Assembly (NCBI RefSeq): GCF_041956535.1 | Contig: NW_027192221.1 | Coordinates: forward strand, 85,271-149,270 | Direction of reading: 5' to 3' | From: Calcarisporiella thermophila CBS 279.70 | Taxonomy: Eukaryota; Calcarisporiellomycota | DNA: 64,000 bases | Shown here: one piece after another, positions 1-12,677 of the stretch | Position numbering within the stretch: position 1 is the first letter of the stretch | Layout of the letters: the number at the start of each line of letters is the position of its first letter | The notes under the pieces: model-generated | What the model saw: only the letters and a program-made list of their open reading frames with translations | Databases searched by the model: none | What the model was told of the DNA's origin: nothing | Made by a program: the position numbers and the translations under genes

Positions 1-350
1 AAGCAAAAAAGTGAATTTCCATTTTACGCATTCTTTGGAATTCTGTACAAAAAATTAGTTCGAATTTGCGTCCTTTCTATGTAATTGTTATGGAATTGTG
101 AAGCTTAAAACAATTTCGACAAAATAATTCGGCAATATAGAAAAAATAATACTTTAAAGAGAGAAACATAAGCTGTTGCTTATAAAATTCAAAAATTCTT
201 TAATGACCATAAAGAAATACAAGGATTAAAGAGCGGCTAAGGCAAAAATACCGAGTAAATTCGATCAACGGTTATCAAATAGATAAACGCGGCAATTTGA
301 AATATAGAAAAATCTTAAATAAACTAATAAATCAATGTTATTTTTTTTCC
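1..350. other. AT-rich 3' flank of the amidase gene
   Basis: This stretch is A/T-rich, has no long reading frame and shows nothing recognisable as a gene. It lies downstream of the minus-strand amidase and probably holds its 3' UTR. I see no clear repeat or RNA gene. Confidence 0.5.
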
Positions 351-2222
351 CTAATAGCGGTTAATATCAAATCGCGTGCAGCACTTTTCATACTTGGGAG
401 GTATCCGCGCCTTTGTGGCTTGTTCGAAAGCATATGCAACCTGTAATAGAGTATCTTCACGCAATGATCCGCTGACGAAGGCAAGCCCAAAAGGCAACCC
501 ATCCTTGTCAAGAGCAAGTGGTACGCTAATAACAGGGTATCCCGCCACTGCCGATGGTTTCGGGAATGGAATGGGACGTATTTCTCCTTTCGGCCCAAAT
601 CCTGAAGTCGGCAGAACAAGCACGTCAACTCCATATTTGTTCATCAATGTGTCGATTCCATTCTCTCCATCGCGAAACCTTTTGTGTCCACTAGCGAGCG
701 CAGATTGATACTTTGGGTCCTCTATTCCTGTGGAGTTTTGGGCCAATACAAAAAGCTCCTGTCCAAACAACAGCATCTCTTTATCTTTGTGCTCTTCATT
801 AAATGCAATTAAATCCGCGAGAGTATTGACAGGTGTCAGCTCGAGCTCCGAGAGATACTTGTTCAGGTAATGCTTGAACTCAGAGACGGCAACGATTATT
901 TCCGAATTATTTGGATCATTCCAAAATGTAGTTTTGTTGGCATAGAGATCAGCCAACTCTAGATCAGAAACTATATTGACCGGATCGAGAACAATGCCGC
1001 CCAACTCCTTCAGTTTAACGATTGCCCCCTCGAATATAGGTAATTCATCGCCCAGGGCAATCTTATCCCAGAACAAATTACGTGGAACTCCTATCTTGAT
1101 GCCATGCAGATCTTTCTTGAGGAATTTAGTGTAATCTAGAAGACTTTTGTCCTTGACCAGCACAGTTGCCGGATCACGCTCGTCATACCCTGATATCACG
1201 CTCAGTATGAGAGCTGTATCTTCTACTGTGCGCGTCATAGGTCCAATGGAATCTAGAGAGTAGGCTACAGGAATGACTCCATCACGCGAGGTTAGACCAA
1301 GGGTAGGTTTAAATCCCACTATGTAGCTCCTTGCAGCTGGGTAAGTGATTGAGCCATCAGTATCAGTGCCGATCGCTGCAGCGGCAAGATTAGCTGCGAC
1401 AGAAGTAGCACATCCCGAACTGGAGCCTGAAGGAGATGCGCTCAAAACATATGGGCTAACACATTGACCTCCACGTGCACTCCAGCCATCTCTAGACTGG
1501 GTGGAACGAAAGCTATGTGAGAAGAGCAATAAAAAATAAATATGATGCAACATATAGTACCCCCAGGGAAATTTGCGTTACTTTGCCCATTCGGTAAGGT
1601 TGGTTTTCCCAAGAATAATGACACCTGCTTCACGTAGTTTATTAATGATAAATGCATCACGAGGTACTTTGGAGCCCAGCAGAGCAAAGGATCCAGCAGC
1701 TATATGCAACAATAAGTCAGGTATATTTCCATACAAATAACACAATAAACCAAAATTACTTGTGTTCATGGAGTCTCTGGTTGCGATATTGTCTTTAACC
1801 AAAACTTTCAACAATAGTGGTTGTAATTCACGGCATCAATATGCTACACATGGTTGAAATTTCCACCTACTTGGGATTCCATGCAGTGGTCCTCTAAGCC
1901 CCTTTTGCTCTCTTTCCTTATCCAATTGTTCGGCAATGTTCAGTGCATCCGCATTTACCTCGATAACTGAATGCAAATAAGGATCAATTGTTTCAATACG
2001 TTTAATGTAACACTCTGTCAATTGTTTCGCGGTGAGCTTTTTGTTGTTAAAAGCGTCCTGAAGAGCAAGTATATTTGTCTCTATGATGTTGATACCGCTG
2101 CAGGTGCCAAGATCTTGGTCAAGTTTGAAGATGTCGGTATCCCTGGTAGTTGCTAAAGGGGAGCCATAATAAGGGGCGAAGAAAGCAGTGCTAATATATG
2201 CTAAATAAAGTATTTTAACCAT
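351..2222 (-). CDS. secreted amidase (amidase signature family)
   Basis: Amidase-signature hydrolase, which would cleave a C-N amide bond; the substrate cannot be told. Four exons are read on the minus strand: 2222-1871, 1804-1760, 1699-1582 and 1512-351. The splices restore LHGIP-ILVKDNIAT, then AGSFALLGSK, then NLTEWANFRS. The catalytic lysine lies in VKDN near residue 120. The serine-rich loop reads PSGSSSG and the nucleophile region reads GTDTDGSITYPA, matching the Lys/cis-Ser/Ser triad of the family. Family members more often have GGSSGG in the first serine loop. The N-terminus (MVKILYLAYISTAFFA) looks like a signal peptide, so secretion or ER entry is likely. The start is the first ATG in frame. 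A transposon end lies about 140 bp upstream, so the promoter may be affected. Family assignment is secure; the substrate is unknown. Confidence 0.9.
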
Positions 2223-2364
2223 GTTGATTCCAACGGTGATGACTAAGGGAAGTAGAGAGAAAAAAGAGGAAAGGCGATGGTATCAGAAAGGCTAAGTTTG
2301 GAGAAAAAGGTTTTATAGAATATACAAAAGAACGCCCAGAAAAGAATATTCTTCAAAACCAGCC

Positions 2365-3073
2365 CCCTACAAAAAACCCGCCTGGTGAAAACTGCTAGAA
2401 AGCGAATAGGAGCATGTAGAAAAGATGGAAGAGGTTCGCGATTCCCTAAATTTTTACAAACTTTTCACCCATTTTTCACGATATTAATAATGGGAGAGGA
2501 GTNNNNNNNNNNNNNNNNNNNNNNNNNNNNNNNNNNNNNNNNNNNNNNNNNNNNNNNNNNNNNNNNNNNNNNNNNNNNNNNNNNNNNNNNNNNNNNNNNN
2601 NNNNNNNNNNNNNNNNNNNNNNNNNNNNNNNNNNNNNNNNNNNNNNNNNNNNNNNNNNNNNNNNNNNNNNNNNNNNNNNNNNNNNNNNNNNNNNNNNNNN
2701 NNNNNNNNNNNNNNNNNNNNNNNNNNNNNNNNNNNNNNNNNNNNNNNNNNNNNNNNNNNNNNNNNNNNNNNNNNNNNNNNNNNNNNNNNNNNNNNNNNNN
2801 NNNNNNNNNNNNNNNNNNNNNNNNNNNNNNNNNNNNNNNNNNNNNNNNNNNNNNNNNNNNNNNNNNNNNNNNNNNNNNNNNNNNNNNNNNNNNNNNNNNN
2901 NNNNNNNNNNNNNNNNNNNNNNNNNNNNNNNNNNNNNNNNNNNNNNNNNNNNNNNNNNNNNNNNNNNNNNNNNNNNNNNNNNNNNNNNNNNNNNNNNNNN
3001 NNNNNNNNNNNNNNNNNNNNACATGCTCCTATACATTTTCTAGCAGTTTTCACCAGACGGGTTTTTTGTAGGG
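2365..3073. mobile_element. DNA transposon ends (53-nt TIRs) around an assembly gap
   Basis: Positions 2365-2417 and 3021-3073 are inverted copies of each other, matching at about 49 of 53 positions. Both outer ends read CCCTACAAAAAACCCG inward. Between them lie about 85 bases of left interior and 518 Ns (2503-3020); the right interior is entirely inside the gap. Long, well-matched terminal inverted repeats are typical of cut-and-paste elements or of non-autonomous derivatives (MITEs). The target duplication is ambiguous: TA would fit if the repeat proper starts at CAAAAAACCCG, but similarity continues outward through CCC on both sides. No transposase is visible, and the superfamily cannot be assigned. 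The N run may not reflect the true length. Confidence 0.75.
2503..3020. other. assembly gap (518 N)
   Basis: A run of unknown bases that begins inside the element's left part and ends exactly at the inner edge of the right terminal repeat. This suggests that assembly failed on repeat content. Confidence 0.98.
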
Positions 3074-3991
3074 AGCAAGTAAGGATATTTATTAGATGGT
3101 TTAGTGAAACAACTTTAAAACTGTCATTAGTATCTCTAGAGGTTATCTTTGAGCATTACTTGGGGAAATAATCGATATTGAAACGAATATGCATGTATTC
3201 ATTTAATTCCTTTATTCTCTGTATATTGGCTAGGCTAGAGGTTAAAAGTCTCGAACATTCATTCATTGGATTACTTACATGATTTGTTACACAGTAACCC
3301 AATATTAACGAATTTTCTGGAAATCTTGACCAGATACATGCCTCCTCATACTTACGCTTTTTTGAATATGTTAGGACAATTGATTTTTTATTCTTCTATC
3401 GCTATTACTTGTACTTGTGCTTTTCTTTTTAAACTATGCTCTCGTTACAGTTGGTGGCAATCCTAGCCACATTAATATTTCCATTTACCTAGCGCATCGG
3501 ATTTTCCCTAATTTTAAGTACACCATGTCACAGTAATCTGGCTGCTCAGTTATCTAGATACCAGGAAATCATACAACTTGATTTTAAGAGTGTTATATGA
3601 TGTGTTTTGGATCTAGACCAAGTAAAAGAAAATGTATATGCTATTATTGTGCTGCAAAAAGAGAGGATAGTTAAATGTTTTTGAAATAACACTCTATATT
3701 ATAATTTCGACTCTATAGCAATAAAAGCCCATGTCGTTCTCAATCATATTTTGTTTTTTCTTCCGAAGTATAAAAATTACCATGCGCTCTAAGTTTTGGA
3801 CTTTAGCTTTCTCGAAACCTCTCTAAATATCCAAGAAACTGTCACATCCAAGCCGCCAATTAAACGTAAAATTCGTTCGAAAATTGAAAGCTCAAAATGG
3901 GAGCTTTTTGTTAACCTCAACCTGTATACGATCTTCATTTAATTTAGTATTTTTTTTTCCTCATCTCAAATAAATCCTAGATACTTAGAAG

Positions 3992-6863
3992 ATGCTGGGC
4001 ACACGCCCAAATTCCTCCAACCAGCGCCGGTCGCCGGTACGACCTATATCCGCCCCGCAACCAGCTCCTATACAACCCCGTGTCCTTGTTGTTCCAGCCG
4101 TGATGCCAACCATCCGCCTCCCTGCACGCTCAGATGCTATCATCTGTGACCCAATTAAGAAGCGGTATATATTAAGGGAATCGGAATTAAATGCTAGAGA
4201 GGAAGTGGGTCATCCTTTCCTTAAATTACAGTGATATTTGTTTTTTTATTTACTTGTTCAAAATAATATAGTCAAAGATGAGGTTACCCGATACACAATC
4301 GCGTACGATGTTCCCCAGTTTTCGTTGGAAAGATAAACACGACATGGTTGTTAATTTTCCACAATACTCTATGGATAAAAAACATACCTTCGATGAAGAT
4401 GAGATGAAATCAAGTGATGAAGTAAGACTTGATTGCAATTCATAGCCCATTTGATATTCATTACTAAATATTGTAAATCTAGGAAAGTGACATTTGTGTA
4501 AAGCTGCCTAGCGATAGAGCTGCAGGCATTACTGAAGATGAGAGCGAAGATGAGGATTTCACGGATGAGGAGGAGGAATGTTCATCTAATACCACAGCTC
4601 CATTGCAGGCCACTGATGAACCCTCTGATGATGATAATCGTCAGGATAAACGAGTAACCTTTGAGGAGGCTCCACGACGCGGAGGTGATAAGAGACAGAG
4701 TTCATTGAATGTCTTTGCGCACGAGTTTACTCCTGCATCTAATAATGAAAGTGGCATAAAACGAGAGGAAAATAATAGGATTGTGAGTATTTATGTCCAG
4801 ATACTCCAACTTATTTCGAACCTTATTTAATTTACCTTCAATCATGGACTTAGACTGCGAAGCCAGTTGTTCAGGCAAGGTCAGCCCACCCTGGCATGCA
4901 CTACAAGGACTGGGTGCAACCCACGCACATTCCTGCAATGGATGTCTCCCTCTGGCAAGACTTTCAGGATAAGATAGTACAGCACCTTGGCGAACGCGTT
5001 GAGACGGAAATCGAACGTCGATTCAAAGGCCATATTGCTAAACTCTCCGTCGAGAATCGCATTGCTCGTCCCGACCCAAAGCTCGAAGAGGAACTCGACA
5101 ATCTACGCCGTAAGCAAATGAAGGCAGAGATCGAAGCCAGTCAGTTCAAGGTTCGAGCGGCGGAGCTAGAAGCCCAGGTGCGTGAGCTCGAACGTGTTAA
5201 AACTCGGAATGCGGAGCTAGAAGCACGCTTGACGGATTCACAAACTGCGCCAGAGATTCATGAGGAATTGGCGCGTTTGCGCATGAAGAATCAGGATCTA
5301 TCGCGTGATAGAGACAAAATCGACCAGTTGATAGCGCGAAACTTGTATCTTGAGATTGAGGTTGAGCAAGCGCAAGCAGAGGTCAGTAAGCAATCGCAAA
5401 AGATGGCCAACGTCGAATCAGAGCTTTCTGCCGCAAAAGCAGAGACCTCAAATCTGCGCGCACGGAATGAGCAGTTGGAAAATGAGATGGATGGTAGACT
5501 CGGCGAAATCGATCAGCTGATGAAGCGGATCGAGAAACAAGAAAACGAAAAGCGCAATTTAGAGGAGGAGCAAGCCCAACTCGCCCGAAAGAATGGCCAA
5601 CTTGAGGCCCAACTCTCTGCCCGCCAGGCAGAAGCCGAGGAACTAACATCGAGGTACCGTTTGCTTGAGAGTGAAATGACCGGAAAGCATGGCGACATCA
5701 CTCAACTTCGGATTCGAAACCACGAGCTTGAGAGTGAAAAGCGCACGATGGCGCAGGAGCTTGGCCATGCCAATCAAGAGCTCGAGGCGAAGAAGATTAA
5801 ACTTGACGAACTCTGGGCACGATGCCAGTCGCTCGAAGAGCAACTTAAGGATATGGAACATATTCGCGTCCGAAGCGAGAGCTGGCGAAGTGACAAAGCT
5901 AAACTCGAAGAACTTGAAGAGCTTTGCCATGACCTGGAGCGGCGTAATGCCCAGCTTGCTCAACAGGCTCGTGAGGATCGTGCATCGGCGGAGGAGGCGT
6001 ATGGCATGTATCGCGAAGCGGAGCGCAAAAACAAAGCACTTCTAGAGAATGAGACTCATTTGGAGCGCGCCTATGCACAACTCATGGGTCGTGAGCAGGA
6101 GTTCCGTGACCGTGCTGAAGAGCTGCAGGAGGAGAACAACCGTTTACAGCAGTTGGTCGAAGAAAGGCAGGCACAACTTGAGGAGGTGGTGCACCATTTC
6201 ACTGAGTTACAGCACACAGAAGAGGAAACTCGCATGCAGTGGGAACAGGCTGCTGAGGAATACGAAGAGCTCTTGGAAAGATTCCGAAATATGGAACGGG
6301 AAAATGCCACCCTTCGCTCGAGCTTAGCATCTCTGGTGGACGCGGCAGCCAGATCTCACCCGCCCTATCATGGTCATGGAGAGAAAGAAGAAGAAGGAGT
6401 GGTGATAGAAGAGGACAAACGAGGTGGAATGGAGGTACTGCAGGAGATGAACGAGGGCCATCACGCTGAGACTGCCGCATCACTAGAGCCCGAGGATATA
6501 CCGAGCCGAATCTCCGCCCCAAAAGCGAATGGTACAACAATCAATGCAAACAGGCGCGCCTCCGTTTCAAGTAATGGCACCATTCATTCGCGTCGAAGAT
6601 CGAGCAGCTTATTGAGTGCAAATAAGGAGCGAAAGCACAGTAACCAGCGCATCAGCTTTGATGCCTCACAGCACACATTAGAGCCATCTCAGGGGAAAAC
6701 TAGTAAATCCAGCAAACGACTTTCGGCTGGGTCTGCGCGATCCGCACGTTCGGACGACAACAGCCGTGCCTTTTCCCCTGCTACCTCAAATGGAAGCAAA
6801 GATAACCCATGGGCCCAGAGGACCAATGGCGAATTGGCGAACAACGCATGGTGGAAAGAGTAG
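3992..6863 (+). CDS. long coiled-coil protein, family not recognised
   Basis: Predicted 890-residue protein from four exons: 3992-4204, 4272-4421, 4483-4782 and 4854-6863. The first donor (GTGGGT) was chosen because it alone keeps frame with exon 2. The N-terminal ~225 residues are disordered: first proline- and arginine-rich, then strongly acidic (runs such as EDESEDEDFTDEEEE). About residues 250-720 form a nearly unbroken heptad-rich coiled coil packed with Glu, Arg, Leu and Gln. The C-terminal ~150 residues are Ser/Arg/Asn-rich and basic (RRASVSSNG, RRRSSSLL), a typical phosphorylated tail. There is no motor, ATPase or membrane segment. A cytoskeletal, spindle-pole or septum scaffold is possible by architecture only. 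Coding is certain from the long clean final exon; function is unknown. Confidence 0.8.
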
Positions 6864-7755
6864 GCTTCTCTCTCATTTCTGTACTTATCATTTTGTATCT
6901 TTCTCCTCTGACTATTCTTTTAAATACTCAATTCTATTTTTTTTACCCCTTTATTGTAATCTATCATTACAAAATTTTCTTCTCTCTGAGCACACCCTCA
7001 TAATATAACAAAGTATTTTTTATATATAACATATATATACAAATATATTCATCGTTATCCCACTTTCCTTTCCACTGGCTTCTTTTTTCTTTCTCTTTTT
7101 TGTTTTGGTTCTTTTCAACACAATCTGCAATCCGGTTTTATTACTTCTAGCTCTTTGTCGATCCATTACCTTCGTTTCATTGTGATTTATATCTTTTATC
7201 GTCTTTATCCAAACATTAAAAATATTCATCTATTCTAAAAAAAACCGCCATGTGCAATATTCCCATAGATTCTCAAGTTGTGCAAAGATGCGCCGCAACT
7301 AAGCCCACCGTCCTTCACAATGGAGCAAAATGCTTAGGCTGTAAGAGGGGTGCACATGCCTTTTGATATATTTTGGCTCTTATCGGCAACAAGGTTTTTC
7401 GAGATAATGATGTCATATTTGCAATGAATTTTTCGGCTCGGGCGAATTTCACAGCAAGCGCAAGGTTCACTTAAGGAGCGAGCAGAGGCAGCTGGTTGAG
7501 AATCAATTAAAGGGGAATAGCGGAATGCATTGTTTTTAGCTACGCAAGAGCGTAGACGATCGACAGTCAGTTAGCTTCTATCAAACTTAAATGAACGTAT
7601 CCATAATCGTAACATGACTTGCATTGACTTTGGGCAGTCACTTGTTGCATATGAAGAGTGTTTAAATCCCCGCGACATATGATTTGGTTACAGAAATACT
7701 TAAATCTTCTCTTTTCTTTAGGGCAAAGAGAAGGATTTAACTCTGCGATTCGGCA
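6864..7755. other. intergenic region, AT-rich
   Basis: Holds the 3' flank of the coiled-coil gene, a TA-rich patch near 7018-7046 and the promoter region of the P5 ATPase gene. No convincing frame or RNA gene is seen. Confidence 0.5.
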
Positions 7756-10700
7756 ATGCTTATGTCATGTCAACTAGTGATAGTTTGGTTGTTGATTACA
7801 ACTGTCCATTCCGCTCCCGTGTTCAATCAAGGTTCATTCTTCATCTTATTATGGTTGAAATTGTACATTAAACGATTTATTCATCTAACTAGTCAATTCG
7901 GTGGACTTGTTCGGGAATACTTGCCCCCTCCCTACCAAATTCGATTCGCAATGCCCTCTACTTTGTGTGGCGAGTCTTGACCAATGTCCCACGATCATAA
8001 GACCCACTTGCTCTACTGGTGACATTCACTGTGGAGATGGCATCTGTCGACCAGCCAATTCCTGCCCTAACATAAACCCTTGCTCTTGCGGACTTAACCC
8101 ACCTACCAATTTGTACCCTTGTCTGACTAATTATACGGTACACATTCAAAGTTTCGATAAAGCAGGGAATCTCGAAGCGCAGACCAAACAAGCTTGTGCT
8201 GCCTATCTGGGTGTGGGGAATCTTACGAGTGGATATGAAGGCGGGAATATCATGTGGCTCCAATGCCCTAAGAGCAAGATCAACCCTCCCACCTGGGTCG
8301 AGCCACAGTGGGTGACTGTATGGTGTTTGCTAGGATTCGAGATACTCTTGTCAATACTTTGGTGGGCTTATAAGAAAATTCGGGAGAGAAATATCCCTGT
8401 AAGTTCTGCTCTGAGTGAAAGTAAGCGGAACCAGAGTGAGCCCGAGGAAAATTCCGAGAAACAGGTCAAAGACGAGAAAGGGCAGAGCCGAGGTGATACT
8501 GCGTTGGATAGCTCTGATGCAGGGAGCCTTGGTCCCCAGGAACATATTTCTCTCAAAGGATATCGCGGCGATTGGTTTGGTAGATTCGCCCTGGCGAGTA
8601 TTGTCGTTTACACGCTAGGTCTATGGGTATGGCTCGCTGTTATGATCGTGGATTACTATGGGTTCGTAACCGGAAGTCCATGGGGAATATTCGGAGGCGA
8701 CTATGACTCCTCTGTGAGAATGTTCATTGCCGTTTGGTATGTAAGCAGCGCATGTCTTATAATCCTGAACATTGTGCGCAAACGGATAGTAAGTTGGTTC
8801 GCAATCCGGTGTTTACCCGAGCAAGGAGATCGCGTGCAGATCGAGCAAACACGAGTCCCGACTGTGCTGTTGGACGACGAACGGGACACTTGGATCCAAA
8901 AATTCAGGGACTTCGAGGGGAAGATTCGGCGCATGCTTGGATGGGACGTCATCGTTAGCGTGTCGCCCATTGAGTACACAGCACTCGGAACAAAATATTT
9001 TAATTACCAGTGCGTACGCTATGTGTTTAACGAGCAGCTCAACCGCTTCGACCCCTACGAATTCCACCTAGGGTGTGAGAATAAAGAGCTTTTGGATCAA
9101 CGGCACGGTCTTTCGAGCACAGAAGCAAAAGCCCGACATGAACTCATAGGACCTAACTACATTCATGTGTATGTGCCTTCATTTTTAATTGCATTATTCC
9201 AAGAATTTTTCGGTTACTTTTATCTATACCAATTCATGTCCCTGGTAAGCTATGGATTTCATTGCATGATGAAAACATCTACTGACGCTAATCATGGATA
9301 CGTATTAGTTTTTATTTTACTATAATGCCTATTATTCCATTGGCCTCGTGTATGCCGGATTAATCTTGATATCCGCCCTGGTTAAAGTGATCATACGTCT
9401 TGGGAGTGAAAAGCGCATCAAGTCCATGGCGGAACATGTTGATGAATGTTGTGTACGGCGGGACGGGGAGTGGGTGGTGATATCGACTGCAGACCTGGTT
9501 CCAGGCGATGTATTCAAGCTGACACGTGACATGGTCGTGCCATGCGACGCAGTGCTACTCGAAGGGAATGCGATTGTCAACGAGAGTTCCTTAACTGGAG
9601 AACCCTTGCCAGTACGCAAGTTCCCTCTCAAAGAAGATGATGGGAGATACAACCCTGCCTCCTCCAAGGGAAATACTCTTTATGCAGGGACCAGTGTATC
9701 CCAAGTTGTGGAGGAGGAGAAAACAAGCGTGGCCACTGCACTTGTGATGCGCACAGGTACTCAAACAGACAAGGGAAAGCTTGTACACAAAATTCTGTTT
9801 CCGCAACCCATTTCATTTATCTTCGATGAGCAGCTGAAAATCGTGATGCTTATCCTCGCTTGTTGGGGCGGTGTTACCTTCGCCATTGCACTTTATCTGT
9901 TCCGGGCAGCTCGAGCGGGTGCTTGGTTTTACGGGATGTTTACCTTTGTGGAGATCATCAGCCCTCTTTTCCCTGCAGCCTTGGTGGTGGGGCAGTCGGT
10001 AGCAGCGGGCAGGTTGCGAGGCAAGCATATCTACTGTGTGGATTTGCCGAGGATTATAATAGCAGGCAAGGTGCAGATTTTCTGCTTCGATAAAACCGGC
10101 ACGCTTACCAAGGAGGGGCTTGAATTTCACCGAGCTTTACCGATAGAACATGGTGAGAAGAAGCTGCAGGCTAAGGCGGAAAAGGGAGAAGAACCCGAGA
10201 ACACACCTAGTGGCGAGAGTCATGAAGGAACAGTAGCGAAATTCGGCAATCTAGGCGAATTTTCGGAGCTTCCTGGCTTGATTCAGCTGGGAATGGCAAC
10301 CTGCCATGCTGTTGCGATGCTAAACGAACAATTGATCGGAAATCCTGTAGATATTGAGATGTTCCGAGCTACCGAATGGTCACTTCTACCTCACACCGAG
10401 AAGAGTGGATCTCACCTGGATACGGTGGTCAATCCCGTGAACAAAGCTCAAGCGCATGTTGTCAAGCGATTCGAGTTCATGCATGCGCGTGCTTCCATGT
10501 CAGTGGCAGTGCTCGATACTGCGACGAACCATGTGCATATCTTCGTGAAAGGTTCATTCGAGCGAATCAAAGACATATCACACCAGACAAGTGTTCCCCA
10601 GGACTACGATGCCCGAACATCCCAACTTGCTCGCGAGGGATGTTACGTTTTGGCCATGGCACATAAGGATCTTGGCCCTCAGGCTGACCTTAATGCCATT

Positions 10701-12187
10701 CAGGGGTGGACGCGTGACGAGCTGGAGCGAGATGTTGAGCTGATAGGGTTGATTGTTTTCAGAAACAATCTGAAGGAAGATACTCCCTCCGCAATCCGCG
10801 AACTGAACTTGGGAGGTACGCGTACCGTAATGATCACAGGAGACACCGCCTTGACGGGAGTCTACATTGCGAGGCAGTGCAGGATGACCGAGGAGGGAGC
10901 ACGAGTCCTGCTCGGAGACGTTGCGGAGAATGGGGAGGTAGTGTGGACTGACATCGATGACGCCGACAACCGCCCCATAGAGCTACCCAAATCCGAAGAG
11001 GGAGTGGAGTTGGCCGTGACCGGCCGGGCATTTAGACACCTGGTCGAGACGGACCAGATACGCTCACTACTGCTCAATATCCGAGTATTTGCTCGGATGA
11101 CGCCCATTGACAAGGTGACCTGCGTTGAGCTACACATGGAGCGCGGAATCACCGCCATGTGTGGTGATGGAGGCAATGACTGCGGGGCCCTTCGCTCGGC
11201 TCACGTTGGGCTCGCTCTTTCGGAAGCAGAGGCCTCAATAGTTTCGCCATTCTCCACCAATCGACGAACGATATCCTCGTGCTGTGAGCTGCTGAGGCAA
11301 GGAAGAGCAGCGTTAGCCACAAATTTGGCGGCTTACAAGTATTTAATTATGTATGGAGAAACGATGGCGATGATGAAGACCTTTACGTTCTATTTTTCTG
11401 GTACGTTTTCCCGATGCTGGCCTCATTTTCTGAACTAACCGTGTGCGCCTCCTATGGTTTAGTAACTATATCGCAATGGCTCTGGATTCTCGCTGACGCG
11501 TTCATCACGGTCGCTCTTGCTTACGCTATAACGCAATCCCTCCCGGCGAAAACCTTGGCCCCCCGCCGCCCAACCGCAAGGCTTCTGGGACCGGAGACCG
11601 TGACCTCGACGGTGGGCCTTATGGTCATCAACTATAGCTTTCTCATTGGCTCGATGGGGCTTCTCTTCTCCCAGCCCTGGTTCCGCTGCAACGAATGGGA
11701 TTCGTCGCTGGTCGACACTTCCAAGTGGTGGCTTATTGGCGACAATTATGAAGCAGAGGTCATTGGCTTGTCTGTGCTCTTCCAATTCGTCAATAGCGCG
11801 GCGGTCTTTAACTTTGGTCACCTGTTTCGCAGGCAATGGTGGCGCAACTACACACTGGTCATTATCTGGATGGTGTATATCGCCATCGTGTCGTATGTTG
11901 AGTTAGCCGATCCAAATCCATTGGGATGCGCCATGCGGATGAACTGCGGGAATCCTGATGCTGTGGTACGAGAGGGCTATCCGCGCCCGACCTTTTACAT
12001 AGAGCCCTACAACAACCTACTGGGGCATAACATCATGCCTAGAGATTTCAGAATTAAATTATTTTTCCTGTCCGTCAGCAACATGTTGGCGGGCGTGCTT
12101 TTCGAGCGCTTTGTGGTACTTGGGCCGGTGCGCGAGTGGCTGCGCAGCAGGTATTCGGCACGGTCAGCACGGCGTTACAAGTTGTAA
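7756..12187 (+). CDS. P5-type (ATP13A-like) P-type ATPase with a cysteine-rich ectodomain
   Basis: Predicted 1414-residue pump from exons 7756-7831, 7893-9244, 9309-11400 and 11463-12187. P5 ATPases act in endomembranes; P5A moves transmembrane helices and P5B moves polyamines. Visible core motifs are DKTGTLT (phosphorylated Asp near residue 737), LTGEP (actuator), TGDTALTG, and MCGDGGNDCGAL followed by SEAEAS and SPF, the last being characteristic of P5. Odd points: the P5 signature PP[A/E]LP in M4 reads SPLFPA (~694), the hinge is GDGGND rather than GDGAND, and TGES reads TGEP. The protein starts with a signal peptide (cleavage likely near VHSAP), then about 130 residues with 13 cysteines before the first helix (WVTVWCLLGFEILLSILWW). 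This places the N-terminus in the lumen or outside. The first intron donor, GTTCAT, is weak. Family is sure; subfamily and cargo are not. Confidence 0.92.
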
Positions 12188-12677
12188 TTTTAAGGGATGC
12201 TAGACCTTGGCCGCCACGGAACACGGCCATGAGGGGATTGCTTGAGAGCCGATCCATTGGCACTGTAATGTTGATTTCTATATTAATTTATATTATGTGA
12301 TCTCTTCTCTCGTTCGTCCGTTGCCCTGTGGCAATAAGCAAAAACAACAGATTTTTTTCTCAGGTTCGAGGCCCGCTTGTTCCGAATTTTCCATTTAAAT
12401 CCCCTCGCTCCCTTCTCCGTTCCTTATCTTCCCAACTTTCTCTTCTGTTTTTCTCATCGCTTTCCCAACTGTTCTGGCTGGTCCATTACATCTTCTTATT
12501 GGCAGGTCCATACTTTTCTATCTTCTCTATTCAAAAGACGTTTCAGCGCAAGCAGAGCTACGCATCAGTCTTTTATTTTGAAAATCTCCCCTTTGAAGAA
12601 AAGCTGTTTTCTCTTGACGAAAAAACACTTTTCTCCCATTCTTTCCCCCCAAGATATTCTCTATATTTCTAGCGACT
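12188..12677. other. intergenic region; pyrimidine-rich leader
   Basis: The second half (about 12380-12660) is strongly C/T-rich on the plus strand, as is common just upstream of fungal starts. It probably contains the promoter and 5' UTR of the small secreted protein gene. No gene is seen. Confidence 0.5.

Larger units (their letters stand above)
2223..3991. other. intergenic region with transposon ends and a sequence gap
   Basis: The amidase and the coiled-coil gene are divergent here. The region holds inverted terminal repeats around a 518-base run of N (separate entry). Right of the element, an open frame at 3266-3466 (66 codons, one hydrophobic segment) resembles no family I know and is left uncalled. 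The rest is A/T-rich and featureless. Confidence 0.5.

Noticed and set aside
3266-3466. 66-codon frame with a hydrophobic segment beside the transposon
   Set aside because: Short, no homology and no promoter or splice evidence; may be chance in A/T-rich DNA.
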